DNA of 64,000 nt from JBHIYN01 sp041984235. GTDB lineage: Bacteria; Pseudomonadota; Gammaproteobacteria; Ga0077536. A program made the translations under genes and the position numbers. Where the stretch lies: positions 1-64,000 of the forward strand of contig JBHIYN010000015.1 of the NCBI GenBank assembly GCA_041984235.1, given 5' to 3'. Shown here piece by piece: positions 41,982 to 51,493 of the stretch. Within the stretch, counting starts at the first letter, position 1; each line of letters opens with the position of its first letter. Below the pieces are notes generated by a model. The model ran no database searches, was not told the origin of the DNA, and worked only from the letters and a program-made list of their open reading frames with translations.

Positions 41982-43532
41982 ATGCAACAGAGCGAAACCG
42001 GCACCGACCCCCTGATTCGGCTGCGCAACCTCAATGCCGGCGACCACGAAGGCCTCGCCCACCTCGAGAACGTGGTCTACCACGATCTCGGCGGCGCCTG
42101 GCCGACGCGCACCATCGACGGCCTGATGGCGGCCTTTCCCGAGGGCCAGTTCTGCATCGAGGACCAGGGCCGCATCGTCGCCGCCGCACTCACCGTACGC
42201 GTCGATTACAACCGCTTTTCCTCGCCGCACAAGTATCGCGACCTGGTCGACCAGGATCTCAACATCCACCACGAAGCCGACGGTGACGCCCTCTACGGCA
42301 TCGACGTGATGGTCGATCCGGAGTACCGCGGCTACCGCCTCGGGCGGCGCCTGTACGACGCGCGCAAGGAACTGTGCATGGACCTCAACCTGCGCGGTAT
42401 TCTCGCCGGCGGACGTATCTCCGGGTACGCCGAGCACGCCGACGCAATGAGCCCGGCCGAGTACATCGAGAAGGTGCGCCGCCAGGAGCTCGACGACCCG
42501 GTGCTCAATTTCCAGCTCTCCAACGACTTCCAGGTCAAGCGCATCATGCGCGCCTACCTGCCCGAGGACGATGCCTCGCGCGGTTACGCCACGCTGCTCG
42601 AGTGGGACAACCTGTACTACGAGCCGGAGGAGAAGTCGCTGGTCGAGGCGCCCAAGACCGAGGTGCGCCTGGGGGTCGTGCAGTGGCTGATGCGCACCAT
42701 CAGCTCGCTCGACGAGCTGCTCGCCCAGGTCGAGTTCTTCGTCGATTCGTTGTCCGACTACCGTGCCGATTTCGTCGTCCTGCCGGAGTTCTTCAGCATG
42801 CCGCTGATGGGCCTGGACCGCGACGACGACAAGGCCAGTGAGGCGATGCGCAAGCTCGCCGACTACACGCCCGCCATCGTCGACAAGCTGCGCGAGTTCG
42901 CGATCAGCTACAACGTCAACATCGTCGGCGGCTCGATGCCGCTGCGCGAAGGTGAGGACATCTACAACGTCGCCTACCTGTGCCAGCGCAACGGCGCGGT
43001 CGACATGCAGTACAAGCTGCACATCACGCCCGACGAACGCACCTTCTGGATGCTGCGCGGCGGTGACCGGCTGCGCACCTTCGAGACCGACGCCGGGCGC
43101 GTCGGCATCCTGGTCTGCTACGACGTCGAGTTTCCGGAGCTCGCCCGTCTGCAGGCGCTGCAGGGCATGGATATCCTGTTCGTGCCGATCTGGACGGATA
43201 CCAAGAACGCCTTCCTGCGCGTGCAGCGCTGCGCCCAGGCGCGTGCCATCGAGAACGAGTGCTACGTGGTCGTCGCCGGCAGCGTCGGGCACCTGCCGCA
43301 GGTCGATCACCTGGATCTGCAGTACGCGCAGTCGGCGGTGTACTCGCCGTCCGATTTTGCCTTTCCGCACGACGCCATCATCGCCGAGACCACGCCGAAC
43401 ACGGAGCAGCTGCTGGTCGTCGACCTCGACCTGGAGAAGCTGCGCGAGCTGCGCAACGAGGGCTCGGTGATGAATCTTGCCGACCGGCGCGGCGATCTCT
43501 ACGAGGTGGCCTGGCGCGGCCGCCGTGACTGA
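41982..43532 (+). CDS. GNAT-nitrilase fusion (carbon-nitrogen hydrolase)
   Basis: A 516-residue protein. Residues about 10-210 form a GNAT acetyltransferase-like domain (acetyl-CoA loop near YRGYRLGRRLY); residues about 228-510 form a nitrilase-superfamily amidohydrolase with the triad Glu269 (VVLPEFF), Lys345 (QYKLHIT) and Cys379 (GILVCYDVEFPEL). This arrangement is a known bacterial architecture of unknown substrate. ATG at 41982 gives the family start. It is 36 bases before hyuA and likely leads the seven-gene forward run, suggesting amide or hydantoin-type nitrogen metabolism. Confidence 0.87.
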   Translation: MQQSETGTDPLIRLRNLNAGDHEGLAHLENVVYHDLGGAWPTRTIDGLMAAFPEGQFCIEDQGRIVAAALTVRVDYNRFSSPHKYRDLVDQDLNIHHEADGDALYGIDVMVDPEYRGYRLGRRLYDARKELCMDLNLRGILAGGRISGYAEHADAMSPAEYIEKVRRQELDDPVLNFQLSNDFQVKRIMRAYLPEDDASRGYATLLEWDNLYYEPEEKSLVEAPKTEVRLGVVQWLMRTISSLDELLAQVEFFVDSLSDYRADFVVLPEFFSMPLMGLDRDDDKASEAMRKLADYTPAIVDKLREFAISYNVNIVGGSMPLREGEDIYNVAYLCQRNGAVDMQYKLHITPDERTFWMLRGGDRLRTFETDAGRVGILVCYDVEFPELARLQALQGMDILFVPIWTDTKNAFLRVQRCAQARAIENECYVVVAGSVGHLPQVDHLDLQYAQSAVYSPSDFAFPHDAIIAETTPNTEQLLVVDLDLEKLRELRNEGSVMNLADRRGDLYEVAWRGRRD

Positions 43533-43568
43533 ATGCCGTGACCGGCAGCGAACAGGGAGTTCCTGAAA

Positions 43569-45629
43569 GTGTCGGAAAGCTACCGCCTCGGCGTCGACGT
43601 CGGCGGCACCTTTACCGACGTGCTGCTGCTGGAGGAACACAGCGGCCGCATCCACACCGCCAAGGTGCCGTCGACGCCTGACGACTCCTCGCGCGGCGTG
43701 CTCGCCGGCATCGAGCGGGTGTGCGCGCAAAGCGGGGTCGACGCGGCGCGTATCGCGCATGTCATGCACGGCACCACGGTCGCGACCAACACCGTGCTCA
43801 CCGGCACCGGCGCACGCGTCGGCCTGGTCACCACGCGCGGCTACCGCCAGGTGCTGCAGATCGCGCGCTCGTTCGTGCCGGGCGGCCTCGGCGGCTGGGT
43901 CATCTACGAGCGGGCGCCGCTGCTGGCGCCGCTGGAGCTGACGGTCGAGGCCGACGAGCGTATCGGTGCCGACGGCACGGTGGTGCAGGCGCTCGATGAA
44001 GCGGCGCTGCGCGCGGCGCTGGCGACGCTCGCCGAGGGCGGTATCGAAGCGCTGACCGTCAGCCTCATCAATGCCTTCGCCAATGCCGCGCACGAGCGCC
44101 GCGTCGGCGAGATCGCCCGGGAGGTGCTGCCCGGCATCCCGGTGTCGCTGTCGTCGGGGGTCATCCCCGAGATGCAGGAGTACGAGCGCACCGTGACCAC
44201 GGTGGTCAATGCCTACGTGCGGCCGCGCGTGGAACGCTACGTCTCCAGCCTGGAGCGCGAGCTTGCCGCGCGCACGCCGGCCGCGCGGCTGTCCATCCTG
44301 CGTTCCGACGGCGGGCTCGCCTCCGCCCGGGCCGCCGCCGAGTTCCCGGTCAGCCTGCTCATGAGCGGGCCGGCCGGCGGCGTCAGCGGCGCCATCTGGG
44401 TGGCGGGCAATGCCGGCTTCGACAAGCTGCTTACGCTCGACATCGGCGGTACCTCGACCGACGTTGCGCTGGTCGAAGACGGCACGGCGCGGCTGCGGCG
44501 CGAGACCACGGTTGGCGACGTTACCGTGCGCGCCTCCTCGATCGACGTGCGCACGGTTGGCGCGGGCGGGGGCTCCATCGCCCACGTGCCGGCGCTGACC
44601 GGCGCGCTCAGGGTGGGGCCGCAAAGCGCCGGCGCCGAGCCCGGGCCGGCCGCCTACGGCCGCGGCGGCAGCGAGCCGACCGTGACCGACGCCAACGTGG
44701 TGCTCGGCTACCTGCCGGCGGCTGCGCGCCTGGGCGGCGATCTCGCCATCGATGCCGGGCGCGCGCGCGACGCGGTGGCGACGATTGCCGACGCGCTGGG
44801 GCTCGGCCTGGAGCAGGCCGCGGCGGGCATCATCGACATCGTCAACGAGCACATGTTCGGTGCGCTGCGCCTGGTCTCGGTGGAGCAGGGCTACGACCCG
44901 CGCGACTTTGCGCTGGTCGCGTTCGGCGGCGCCGGCCCGCTGCATGCCAACGCGCTGGGACGCCTGCTCGGCGCGTGGCCGGTACTGATTCCGCCGGGCC
45001 CTGGCGTGCTGTGCGCCTACGGCGATGCGACGACGCGGCTGCGCGACGAGGCTTCGCGTACCTTCATCCGCCGTTTCAGCGCGACCAGTGCCGTCGAGAT
45101 CGGCGCGCAGCTGGCCGAGCTCGCCGGCACCGCCGGCGACGCGCTGGCCGCCGCCGGGGTGCCAGCCGCCGAGCAGAGCCACGTCTACGAGCTCGACCTG
45201 CGCTACCACGGGCAGGGCGTGACCCTGACGGTGCCGGTGGAAGCGGACGCGGGCGAGGCCCTGCTCGAGCGCGCCGCGGCGCGCTTCGATGCCGCCCACG
45301 AGCAGCTCTTCACGTTCACGCTGCCGGCGGAGAAGGAGGTCGTCAACCTGCGCGCGGTGGCCATGGGACGCGCCTCGGACGCGCCGGCGCCGCGTGTCGC
45401 CGCCGCCACCGACGCCGAGCGGGCGCGCTACGCGGCCCAGCCGATCTTCGTCGACGGCGCGTGGTGCGAGGCCGGCGTGTTCGATCGCGCTGCCCTCGGC
45501 GCCGGCGCCTGCATCGCGGGTCCGGCCATCGTTACCGAGATGGACTCGACCACCCTGGTGCTGCCCGGCCACGACGGCCGCGTCGACGCGCATGGCAACA
45601 TCCTCATCACCCCGCGCTCCGGAGCCTGA
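43569..45629 (+). CDS. Hydantoinase/oxoprolinase subunit A (HyuA family)
   Basis: A 686-residue ATP-dependent hydantoinase/5-oxoprolinase/acetone-carboxylase alpha-type subunit. LGVDVGGTFTDVLLLE opens the chain, HGTTVATNTVLTGTGARVGL follows, then LLMSGPAGGVSGA, TLDIGGTSTDVAL and VRTVGAGGGSIA. These bind ATP in the actin-like fold. The enzyme class opens cyclic amides or phosphorylates ketones for carboxylation. GTG start at 43569. HyuB follows three bases after the stop. Confidence 0.92.
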   Translation: MSESYRLGVDVGGTFTDVLLLEEHSGRIHTAKVPSTPDDSSRGVLAGIERVCAQSGVDAARIAHVMHGTTVATNTVLTGTGARVGLVTTRGYRQVLQIARSFVPGGLGGWVIYERAPLLAPLELTVEADERIGADGTVVQALDEAALRAALATLAEGGIEALTVSLINAFANAAHERRVGEIAREVLPGIPVSLSSGVIPEMQEYERTVTTVVNAYVRPRVERYVSSLERELAARTPAARLSILRSDGGLASARAAAEFPVSLLMSGPAGGVSGAIWVAGNAGFDKLLTLDIGGTSTDVALVEDGTARLRRETTVGDVTVRASSIDVRTVGAGGGSIAHVPALTGALRVGPQSAGAEPGPAAYGRGGSEPTVTDANVVLGYLPAAARLGGDLAIDAGRARDAVATIADALGLGLEQAAAGIIDIVNEHMFGALRLVSVEQGYDPRDFALVAFGGAGPLHANALGRLLGAWPVLIPPGPGVLCAYGDATTRLRDEASRTFIRRFSATSAVEIGAQLAELAGTAGDALAAAGVPAAEQSHVYELDLRYHGQGVTLTVPVEADAGEALLERAAARFDAAHEQLFTFTLPAEKEVVNLRAVAMGRASDAPAPRVAAATDAERARYAAQPIFVDGAWCEAGVFDRAALGAGACIAGPAIVTEMDSTTLVLPGHDGRVDAHGNILITPRSGA

Positions 45630-45632
45630 TCG

Positions 45633-47519
45633 ATGCCGGCGACCCTGATCGAAACCAACACCACGCCACTGGCCCGGGTCGAGGTCGACCCGGTGACGCT
45701 GGACATCATCGAGAACGCGCTGGGCAACGCCCGCCACGAGATGGACACGGTGCTGTTCCGCACCGCGATGTCGCCCGGGATCCGCGAGCAGCACGATGCC
45801 TTCCCCCTGATCGCCAACCGCGACGGCCGCATGGTGGTGGGCCAGTTCGGTTCCTTCATCCACGGATTCATGGCGGCCTACGACGGCGAGATGGCGGAGG
45901 GCGACATATTTCTCATCACCGATCCCTACGCCTGCAAGGGCGCCATCAGTCATGCCAACGACTGGCTGGTGCTGATGCCGGTGTTCAAGGACGGCCGCGT
46001 CATCGCATGGGCGGCGATGTTCGGTCACATGACCGACATCGGCGGCAAGGTGCCGGGCAGCCTGCCGACCGATGCGCGGCAGCTCTACGAGGAAGGCATC
46101 GTGGTGCCGCCGGTGCGCATCTACCGGCGCGGTGAGCTGCAGGAAGACCTGCTGCGGGTGATCCTGCACAACTGCCGGCTGCCGCAGTGGAACCACAGTG
46201 ACTTCAATGCCATCGTCGCCGCCTGCCGCACCGCGGCGCGGCGTTGCGTCGCGCTGTCCGCACGCTTCGGCGACGACGTCTTCCACTCCGCGATGGAGGA
46301 GCTGCTGGCGCGCAACCGCCGTGCCATGGGCGAGCTGATCCGCAACACCGTGCCGGCGGAGAAGCGCAGCTTCGAGGACTTCCTGTGCGACGACGGCATG
46401 GGCCTGGGGCCTTACCGCATCGCCTGCAGCATGTGGCGCGAGGGCGACAAGGTGGTGTTCGATTTCGCCGGCACCGACCCGCAGTCCGACGGCCCGATCA
46501 ACTTCTACCTCAACGAGGAGATGTTCAAGATGTTCTGCGGGGTGTTCATGATCATGGTGTTCGACCCGCAGATCATGTTCAACGACGGCTTCTACGACCT
46601 GATGGACGTGCGTATCCCCGACGGCAGCCTGCTCAAGCCGCGCCACCCCGCGGCGCTGTCGTGCCGCACCCACGCGCTCGGCCGTGTGTTCGACATCATC
46701 AGCGGACTGCTCGGCCAGGGCGCGCCGGATCTCATGTGCGCGGCGGGCTTCTCCGACAGCCCGCATTTCATGTACTCGGGCTACGACCGCGAGGGTGAGT
46801 GGTTCCAGCTCTACCAGATTGGCTTCGGCGGCATCCCGGGCCGCCCGCTCGGCGACGGTCCCGACGGCCATTCGCTGTGGCCGAGCTTCACCAACGTGCC
46901 GAACGAGTACCTGGAGAGCTACTTCCCGCTGCGTATCGAAATCTACGAGACCATCGCCGACTCCGGGGGCCCGGGGCGCCACCGCGGCGGCAACGGTGTG
47001 CGGGTCGGCTACCGTTTCCTGGAGCCCGGGGAGATCTCGATCCACGACGATCGCTGGCTGACCTATCCGTGGGGCGTCAACGGCGGCCTGCCGGGCGCAC
47101 GCAGCCGCAAGCTGCTGGTGCGGGCCGACGGCAGCGAGGAACGGGTCGCGGCGAAATGCGACCGCGTGCCGGTGGCGGCCGGCGACCTGCTGCTGTTCGA
47201 AACCTGGGGCGGCGGCGGCTGGGGTGACGCGCTGGAGCGCGATCCGGAAGCGGTCGCCCTGGACGTGCGTCGCGGCCTGGTGACGCGCGAGGGCGCGGGC
47301 CGCTACGGCGTGGTGCTCGCCGACGACGGTACGCCGGATGCCGCCGCCACGGCCGCCCTGCGCGAGCGGCTGCGCGACGGGCGCGGTACCCTGCCGCTGT
47401 TCGACAAGGGCGGACCGATCGAGCAGATCAAGGCGCGTTGCCTGGCCGAAACCGGCTTCGCGCCGCCGTCGGCGCCGCGTTTCGACGCCCGGCGTGGCGG
47501 CGCGGCGGTCCGCGGCTGA
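45633..47519 (+). CDS. Hydantoinase/oxoprolinase subunit B (HyuB family)
   Basis: A 628-residue HyuB/acetone-carboxylase beta-type subunit. VDPVTLDIIENALGNARHEM, then GIREQHDAFPL, DPYACKGAISHANDW and FGHMTDIGGKVPGS are the usual blocks; the C-terminal segments include GGPGRHRGGNGVRVGY and FETWGGGGWGDAL. It forms the complex with the A subunit. It starts three bases after hyuA. The C-terminus, about residues 590-628, is variable. Substrate is unresolved: hydantoin, 5-oxoproline and ketone carboxylation are all possible for this family. Confidence 0.92.
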   Translation: MPATLIETNTTPLARVEVDPVTLDIIENALGNARHEMDTVLFRTAMSPGIREQHDAFPLIANRDGRMVVGQFGSFIHGFMAAYDGEMAEGDIFLITDPYACKGAISHANDWLVLMPVFKDGRVIAWAAMFGHMTDIGGKVPGSLPTDARQLYEEGIVVPPVRIYRRGELQEDLLRVILHNCRLPQWNHSDFNAIVAACRTAARRCVALSARFGDDVFHSAMEELLARNRRAMGELIRNTVPAEKRSFEDFLCDDGMGLGPYRIACSMWREGDKVVFDFAGTDPQSDGPINFYLNEEMFKMFCGVFMIMVFDPQIMFNDGFYDLMDVRIPDGSLLKPRHPAALSCRTHALGRVFDIISGLLGQGAPDLMCAAGFSDSPHFMYSGYDREGEWFQLYQIGFGGIPGRPLGDGPDGHSLWPSFTNVPNEYLESYFPLRIEIYETIADSGGPGRHRGGNGVRVGYRFLEPGEISIHDDRWLTYPWGVNGGLPGARSRKLLVRADGSEERVAAKCDRVPVAAGDLLLFETWGGGGWGDALERDPEAVALDVRRGLVTREGAGRYGVVLADDGTPDAAATAALRERLRDGRGTLPLFDKGGPIEQIKARCLAETGFAPPSAPRFDARRGGAAVRG

Positions 47520-47550
47520 GCGCCCGGCCCCGACCAGCGATGAAGCCGTC

Positions 47551-48051
47551 ATGAGTGCGACCCGGACCGACACCGCGAACCTCGACCTCGCCGCCGACCT
47601 CGCGGCCGTGGCCGGCGCCGGCGACGTGCCGCTCGCTGCGGAAGGCGAGACCCGGCTGCCGGTGGATGGTTACATGCCGCTGTCGAAGGTGGTCGGGATG
47701 GCGCAGGCGATCGAGGCCTGCGCTGACGAGCACCGGGCGAGAATGGAGCGGCACGGCATCCGCGCCTGCTGCCCGACCTGTTTCTCCGGCACCGAGTGCG
47801 TGATCGAGCCGGCGTTCGCCGAGCGCTGGAACGACATCCCGGCGGACCCGGAGAAACGCCGTGTCGCGCTCGCCCTGCGCGACGGCCTGCGTGACCTGTA
47901 CGATGCTCACGGTTGCTGTCACCTGCGGATCGGGAAGTACTATTCCTACCAGGACATGATCGAAAACGAGGCGCTGCGCAAGCTGCTGCGCGCGGTCAAG
48001 GGTGTGCTGGACCCGGCGCGGCAGGTCAATCCGGGCGCGCTGGGCCTGTAA
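47551..48051 (+). CDS. Small Cys-rich protein with an FAD-oxidase-like C-terminal tail
   Basis: A 166-residue soluble protein. Residues about 57-83 hold a cysteine cluster (Cys57, CCPTC at 73-77, Cys83), and CCH is at 122-124. Residues 110-166 resemble the C-terminal end of FAD-linked oxidases (GlcD/vanillyl-alcohol-oxidase type): RIGKYYSYQDM, an IKxxLDP-like AVKGVLDPARQ and NPGALGL. There is no FAD-binding domain. It follows hyuB by 31 bases in the same run, so it may be a metal-binding third subunit, in the way acetone carboxylases have a small gamma subunit, although I do not see that family's sequence. A decayed oxidase fragment is the alternative. Confidence 0.6.
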   Translation: MSATRTDTANLDLAADLAAVAGAGDVPLAAEGETRLPVDGYMPLSKVVGMAQAIEACADEHRARMERHGIRACCPTCFSGTECVIEPAFAERWNDIPADPEKRRVALALRDGLRDLYDAHGCCHLRIGKYYSYQDMIENEALRKLLRAVKGVLDPARQVNPGALGL

Positions 48052-48065
48052 CGCGGAGAGGCATG

Positions 48066-48944
48066 ATGCAAATCGGATTCCTCGGCGCCGGCTCGATGAG
48101 CGCGCCCATGATCGAGAACCTGGTCGCCGACGGACACAGCGTCAGGGTGTGGAACCGCACCGCGCGCAGGGCGCGCGCGCTGGAGGGGGCAGGTGTGGTC
48201 GCGGTGGAGCAGCCGGCACAGGTGTGTACCGCGGGGGGCGTCATCCTGAGCTGCCTGGCCGACGATGCCGCGCTGGAGGCCGTGTTCGACGACGGCAGCG
48301 TGCTGTCCGCCCTCGGCCTCGGCGGCGTGCACGTGTCCATGAGCACCATCTCGGCGGCGTGCGCGCGCCACCTCGCGGCCACGCACGCCGCGGCCCACAC
48401 CGCCTACGTTGCCGCGCCGGTGCTCGGCCGGCCGGACGCGGTGCGCGCGCGCATGCAGTCCTACATCGTCGCCGGCGCACCGGCCGCGCGCGAGCGCGTG
48501 CACGGCCTGCTCGCCGCGCTCGGGCAGAAGGTGTTCGCGTTCGGTGACGATCCGGTCGCGGCCAACGTCGCCAAGATCAATTTCAACTTTCTCATTGCCG
48601 CCTCGATCGAGGCCATGTCGGAAGCCTTTGCGGTGGTCGAGAAAGCCGGGCTGGACCCGCATGCCTTCCACGAGATGGTCACCGGCACCGCGTTTGGCTG
48701 CCGCATCTACGAGGGTTACGGCAGGATGATCGTCGACCGCGCCTTCGACCCGGCACTGTTCCGGCTCGTGCTGGGCCTCAAGGACGTGCGCCTGGCGCAG
48801 GGCATGGCGGCCGCCGTCGACGCCCGCATGCGTCTCGGCGACCTGCTCGAGTCGCGTTATGCCGAGGCCGTCGAGCATGGCCTGGGCGAGAAGGACTGGA
48901 CCGCGGCGGCGCTCGAAGTGCGCGGCGAAGCGGGCCTGTCCTGA
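48066..48944 (+). CDS. NAD(P)-dependent beta-hydroxyacid dehydrogenase family protein
   Basis: A 292-residue 3-hydroxyisobutyrate-dehydrogenase-like protein. MQIGFLGAGSMSAPM is the Rossmann start and VWNRTARRA favours NADP(H); MSTISAA is the substrate-side loop; NVAKINFNFLIA carries the catalytic lysine and nearby asparagine. Both ATGs at 48063 and 48066 are in frame; the second has better spacing to GGAGAG. It belongs to the HyuA/B run, which suggests reduction of the product or supply of substrate for that complex. A distant relative is at 22251-23123. Confidence 0.83.
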   Translation: MQIGFLGAGSMSAPMIENLVADGHSVRVWNRTARRARALEGAGVVAVEQPAQVCTAGGVILSCLADDAALEAVFDDGSVLSALGLGGVHVSMSTISAACARHLAATHAAAHTAYVAAPVLGRPDAVRARMQSYIVAGAPAARERVHGLLAALGQKVFAFGDDPVAANVAKINFNFLIAASIEAMSEAFAVVEKAGLDPHAFHEMVTGTAFGCRIYEGYGRMIVDRAFDPALFRLVLGLKDVRLAQGMAAAVDARMRLGDLLESRYAEAVEHGLGEKDWTAAALEVRGEAGLS

Positions 48945-48972
48945 CTTCGAAACTACAGCGGAGACAGCAGCC

Positions 48973-49839
48973 ATGAAGCAAGTTGGAACGGTCGGCCAGA
49001 TCTGGCGTTTCCCGGTCAAGTCGATGCAGGGCGACACGGTGCACGCGGCGCACGTCAGCGCGCGCGGTCTGCGCGGCGACCGGGCCTGGGCGATGCGCGA
49101 CGAGCAGCGCCAGGAAGTGCAGTGGGGCAAGCGCCACCCGGAGCTGATGCTGTGCGCGGCGCGTTACCGCAGCGAGCCCCAGGACGACGCGGTGGCGCCG
49201 GTCGAGGTCACCTTCCCGGACGGCGAGACGCTCGCCAGCGACGACGACGAGCGCATTCACGCCCGCCTGTCGAAGCTGGTCGGGGTGAAGGCGGCGCTGT
49301 GGCCGCTGCAGCCGGCCTCGGACGTGCAGTTCTACAAGCGCTACAAGCCGGACGAGGGCCAGTTCCTGCAGGAGATGGCCGACGCCTTCGCGCGCGAGCC
49401 GGGCGAGCCGATGCCGGATCTCGCGCAGTTTCCCGAGGTGCTCATGGACCATGTCGCGGTGCCGGGCACGTTCTTCGACAACGAGGAGATCCACCTGCTC
49501 ACCAGCGCCTCGCTGGCGCACATGCGCTCGCTCAACCCGGAGGCCGGGTGGGACGTGCGCCGCTTTCGCCCGAACTTCTACCTGGACACCCCCGCGCTCA
49601 GCGGGCTCGCCGAGAACGACTGGATCGGCCGCACGCTCAGGCTCGGCGAGGTGGTGCTGGAGATCAGCGCGCCGACGCCGCGCTGCGGCATGACGGTGCG
49701 GCCGCAGGGTGACCTTGCCTACGACAAGTCGATCCTGCGCACCATCGTGCGCGAGGCCGGCCAGAACCTGGGTGTCGGCGCGCATTGCCGCCAGGCCGGC
49801 ACTGTGCGCGCCGGCGACGCCGTCTACCTCGGCGACTGA
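48973..49839 (+). CDS. MOSC domain protein
   Basis: A 288-residue protein with N-terminal MOSC_N beta-barrel (IWRFPVKSMQGD, 10-21) and C-terminal MOSC domain with the conserved cysteine near residue 238 (PTPRCGMTV). MOSC proteins handle molybdenum-cofactor-bound sulfur, as in mARC-type N-hydroxy reductases. A VGVGAHC segment near the end is also conserved. It follows the dehydrogenase gene by 28 bases in the same run. A reductase of N-hydroxylated compounds would fit a nitrogen-compound operon, but that is inference. Confidence 0.87.
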   Translation: MKQVGTVGQIWRFPVKSMQGDTVHAAHVSARGLRGDRAWAMRDEQRQEVQWGKRHPELMLCAARYRSEPQDDAVAPVEVTFPDGETLASDDDERIHARLSKLVGVKAALWPLQPASDVQFYKRYKPDEGQFLQEMADAFAREPGEPMPDLAQFPEVLMDHVAVPGTFFDNEEIHLLTSASLAHMRSLNPEAGWDVRRFRPNFYLDTPALSGLAENDWIGRTLRLGEVVLEISAPTPRCGMTVRPQGDLAYDKSILRTIVREAGQNLGVGAHCRQAGTVRAGDAVYLGD

Positions 49840-49854
49840 TCCCGGAGACCCGTC

Positions 49855-50547
49855 ATGGCCCTGTTCGAAGGTTTTCCGAAGGGATGTATCCCGTTTCTGA
49901 AGAAGCTGGCGAAGAACAACGATCGCGCGTGGTTCAGCGAGCACAAGCAACGTTACGAGGACGACGTGCGCACGCCCGCACTGCAGTTCATCGAGGTCAT
50001 GGGGCCGCAGCTGAAGAAGCACCTGTCGCCGCACTTTCTCGCCCTGCCGAAAAAGGTCGGCGGCTCGCTGATGCGCGTCTATCGCGATACGCGTTTCGCC
50101 AACGACAAGACGCCGCTGAAGACCAACGTCGGCATCCAGTTCCGCCACGAGCTCGGGCGTGACGTGCACGCGCCCGGCTTCTACGTACACATCGAGCCCG
50201 GCAACTGTTTCCTCGGCGCCGGGATCTGGCACCCGGAATCGAAGGTGCTGGGCGCGATCCGTGAGTTCATCGCGGATAACCCCAACGCCTGGAAGCAGGC
50301 CACCGGCGCACCGGCCTTCCGCCGCAACTGGGCGCTGGTCGGCGATACGCTGGTGCGCCCGCCGCGCGGCTTCGACGCCGGGCACGAGCTGATCGTGGAT
50401 CTCAAGCGCAAGGACTTCATCGCCTGCATGAACTTCGACGATGCCGAGATCGGCAGCCCGAAGTTCGTCGATTTCACCATCCGCCACTACAAGCAGTGCG
50501 CGGCCCTGATGAGCTACCTGTGCATGGCGGTGGAAGCCGACTACTGA
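49855..50547 (+). CDS. DUF2461 (TIGR02453) family protein
   Basis: A 230-residue protein of the DUF2461/TIGR02453 family, unknown function. Hallmarks in order are NDRAWFSEHKQRYEDDV near the N-terminus, MRVYRDTRFANDKTPLKTNV (about 73-92), GFYVHIEP and the C-terminal CAALMSYL region. No catalytic residues are established for the family. It ends the HyuA/B run and its last seven bases overlap a convergent gene. Confidence 0.85.
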   Translation: MALFEGFPKGCIPFLKKLAKNNDRAWFSEHKQRYEDDVRTPALQFIEVMGPQLKKHLSPHFLALPKKVGGSLMRVYRDTRFANDKTPLKTNVGIQFRHELGRDVHAPGFYVHIEPGNCFLGAGIWHPESKVLGAIREFIADNPNAWKQATGAPAFRRNWALVGDTLVRPPRGFDAGHELIVDLKRKDFIACMNFDDAEIGSPKFVDFTIRHYKQCAALMSYLCMAVEADY

Positions 50548-51473
50548 GCCGCTTCGGGCCGCTCCGTATCGGCCCCGAAGACCTGCTCGGCGCTGGCGAA
50601 CACGTGGTGGTAGGTGCGCCCGGCGAGGCGCGCCCGGAACCAGTTGGCCAGCGGCTCGCGCGGCAGCGTCAGCGGCGGCAGGTCGAGCACGAGGTAGTCG
50701 CCGGCGCGGTTGACGACCAGCACCGCGGCGCCGTCCTCCGCCCGCCGGGTGAGGTGCAGCACCGACCATTCGATCGGCGCGCCGCGGTCGCGGTACCAGG
50801 CGAGCTCGCGCGCCGCGGCCTGCAGTGCGCCGGCGAGCCGGGTGACCTCGGCGCGCCGCGTGGCCAGCGCGGAGGGATCGCTGAAGTGGAAGTCGAGACC
50901 GGTGCTGGTCTCGACCACGGCCGGCCGGCCGGCGGCGAACGACCAGGTGGCGCGCACCGGCTCGGGCGACGGATCGCGTCCCGGCCGGCCGGGTGCGATC
51001 AGGTCGGGACAGTGCGCCGCGCGGCAATAGCGCGCAACGATGCGCTCGTTGAGCTCGCGCGCATCGGCGATGCGCGGGGCATCGACGATGACGGTGCGGC
51101 GCGCGAGGATGAAGCGCAGGGTTGCACCGGGGTCGACGAAGATCGTGACGTCGGCGCTGAGGGCGAGGGCGGCGCCGACCTCGCGCAGCTCGGCAATGCT
51201 CGCCGCGGCCGCGGCGCGCCAGCGTCGGATCGACTGCGGATCGCTGCGCGGGCGGGCGTCCTGCGCCTCGGCCCGTAGCTCGGCCTCGTAGGCGCGGGCG
51301 TGCTCGTCGAGCGCGATGGCGGCAAAGCGCAGCCGCTCCACCGGGTCGGCGCCGGCAAGATGGTCGACCAGCACGGCCAGCGACGCGACCCGCAGCGCAG
51401 CGCCGGGGGGCGGCAGCTCGGCGTGCAGCGCGCCGCAGAAGAAGGCCAGCAGCAGGGCGGCGCGCGCAGCCAT
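50541..51473 (-). CDS. Exported protein of unknown function
   Basis: A 310-residue protein with a signal peptide (1-18, cleavage near LHAELP). The mature chain is Ala/Arg-rich with two Cys (CRAAHC) that could form a disulfide, and a C-terminal ADFGD-like strand pattern is not recognised. It lies 20 bases downstream of surE on the same strand, so it is probably the last gene of the DsbA/MEKHLA/SurE run. No domain assigned. Confidence 0.6.
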   Translation of the reverse strand: MAARAALLLAFFCGALHAELPPPGAALRVASLAVLVDHLAGADPVERLRFAAIALDEHARAYEAELRAEAQDARPRSDPQSIRRWRAAAAASIAELREVGAALALSADVTIFVDPGATLRFILARRTVIVDAPRIADARELNERIVARYCRAAHCPDLIAPGRPGRDPSPEPVRATWSFAAGRPAVVETSTGLDFHFSDPSALATRRAEVTRLAGALQAAARELAWYRDRGAPIEWSVLHLTRRAEDGAAVLVVNRAGDYLVLDLPPLTLPREPLANWFRARLAGRTYHHVFASAEQVFGADTERPEAAQ

Positions 51474-51493
51474 GAACAATCCTGAGACCGGCT

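Noticed and set aside
41505..47573. A 2022-codon open frame on the minus strand opposite the methyltransferase, GNAT-nitrilase, HyuA and HyuB genes
   Set aside because: It runs antisense to several clear genes, has no recognisable domain, and long stop-free shadow frames are expected in GC-rich DNA with strong third-position bias.
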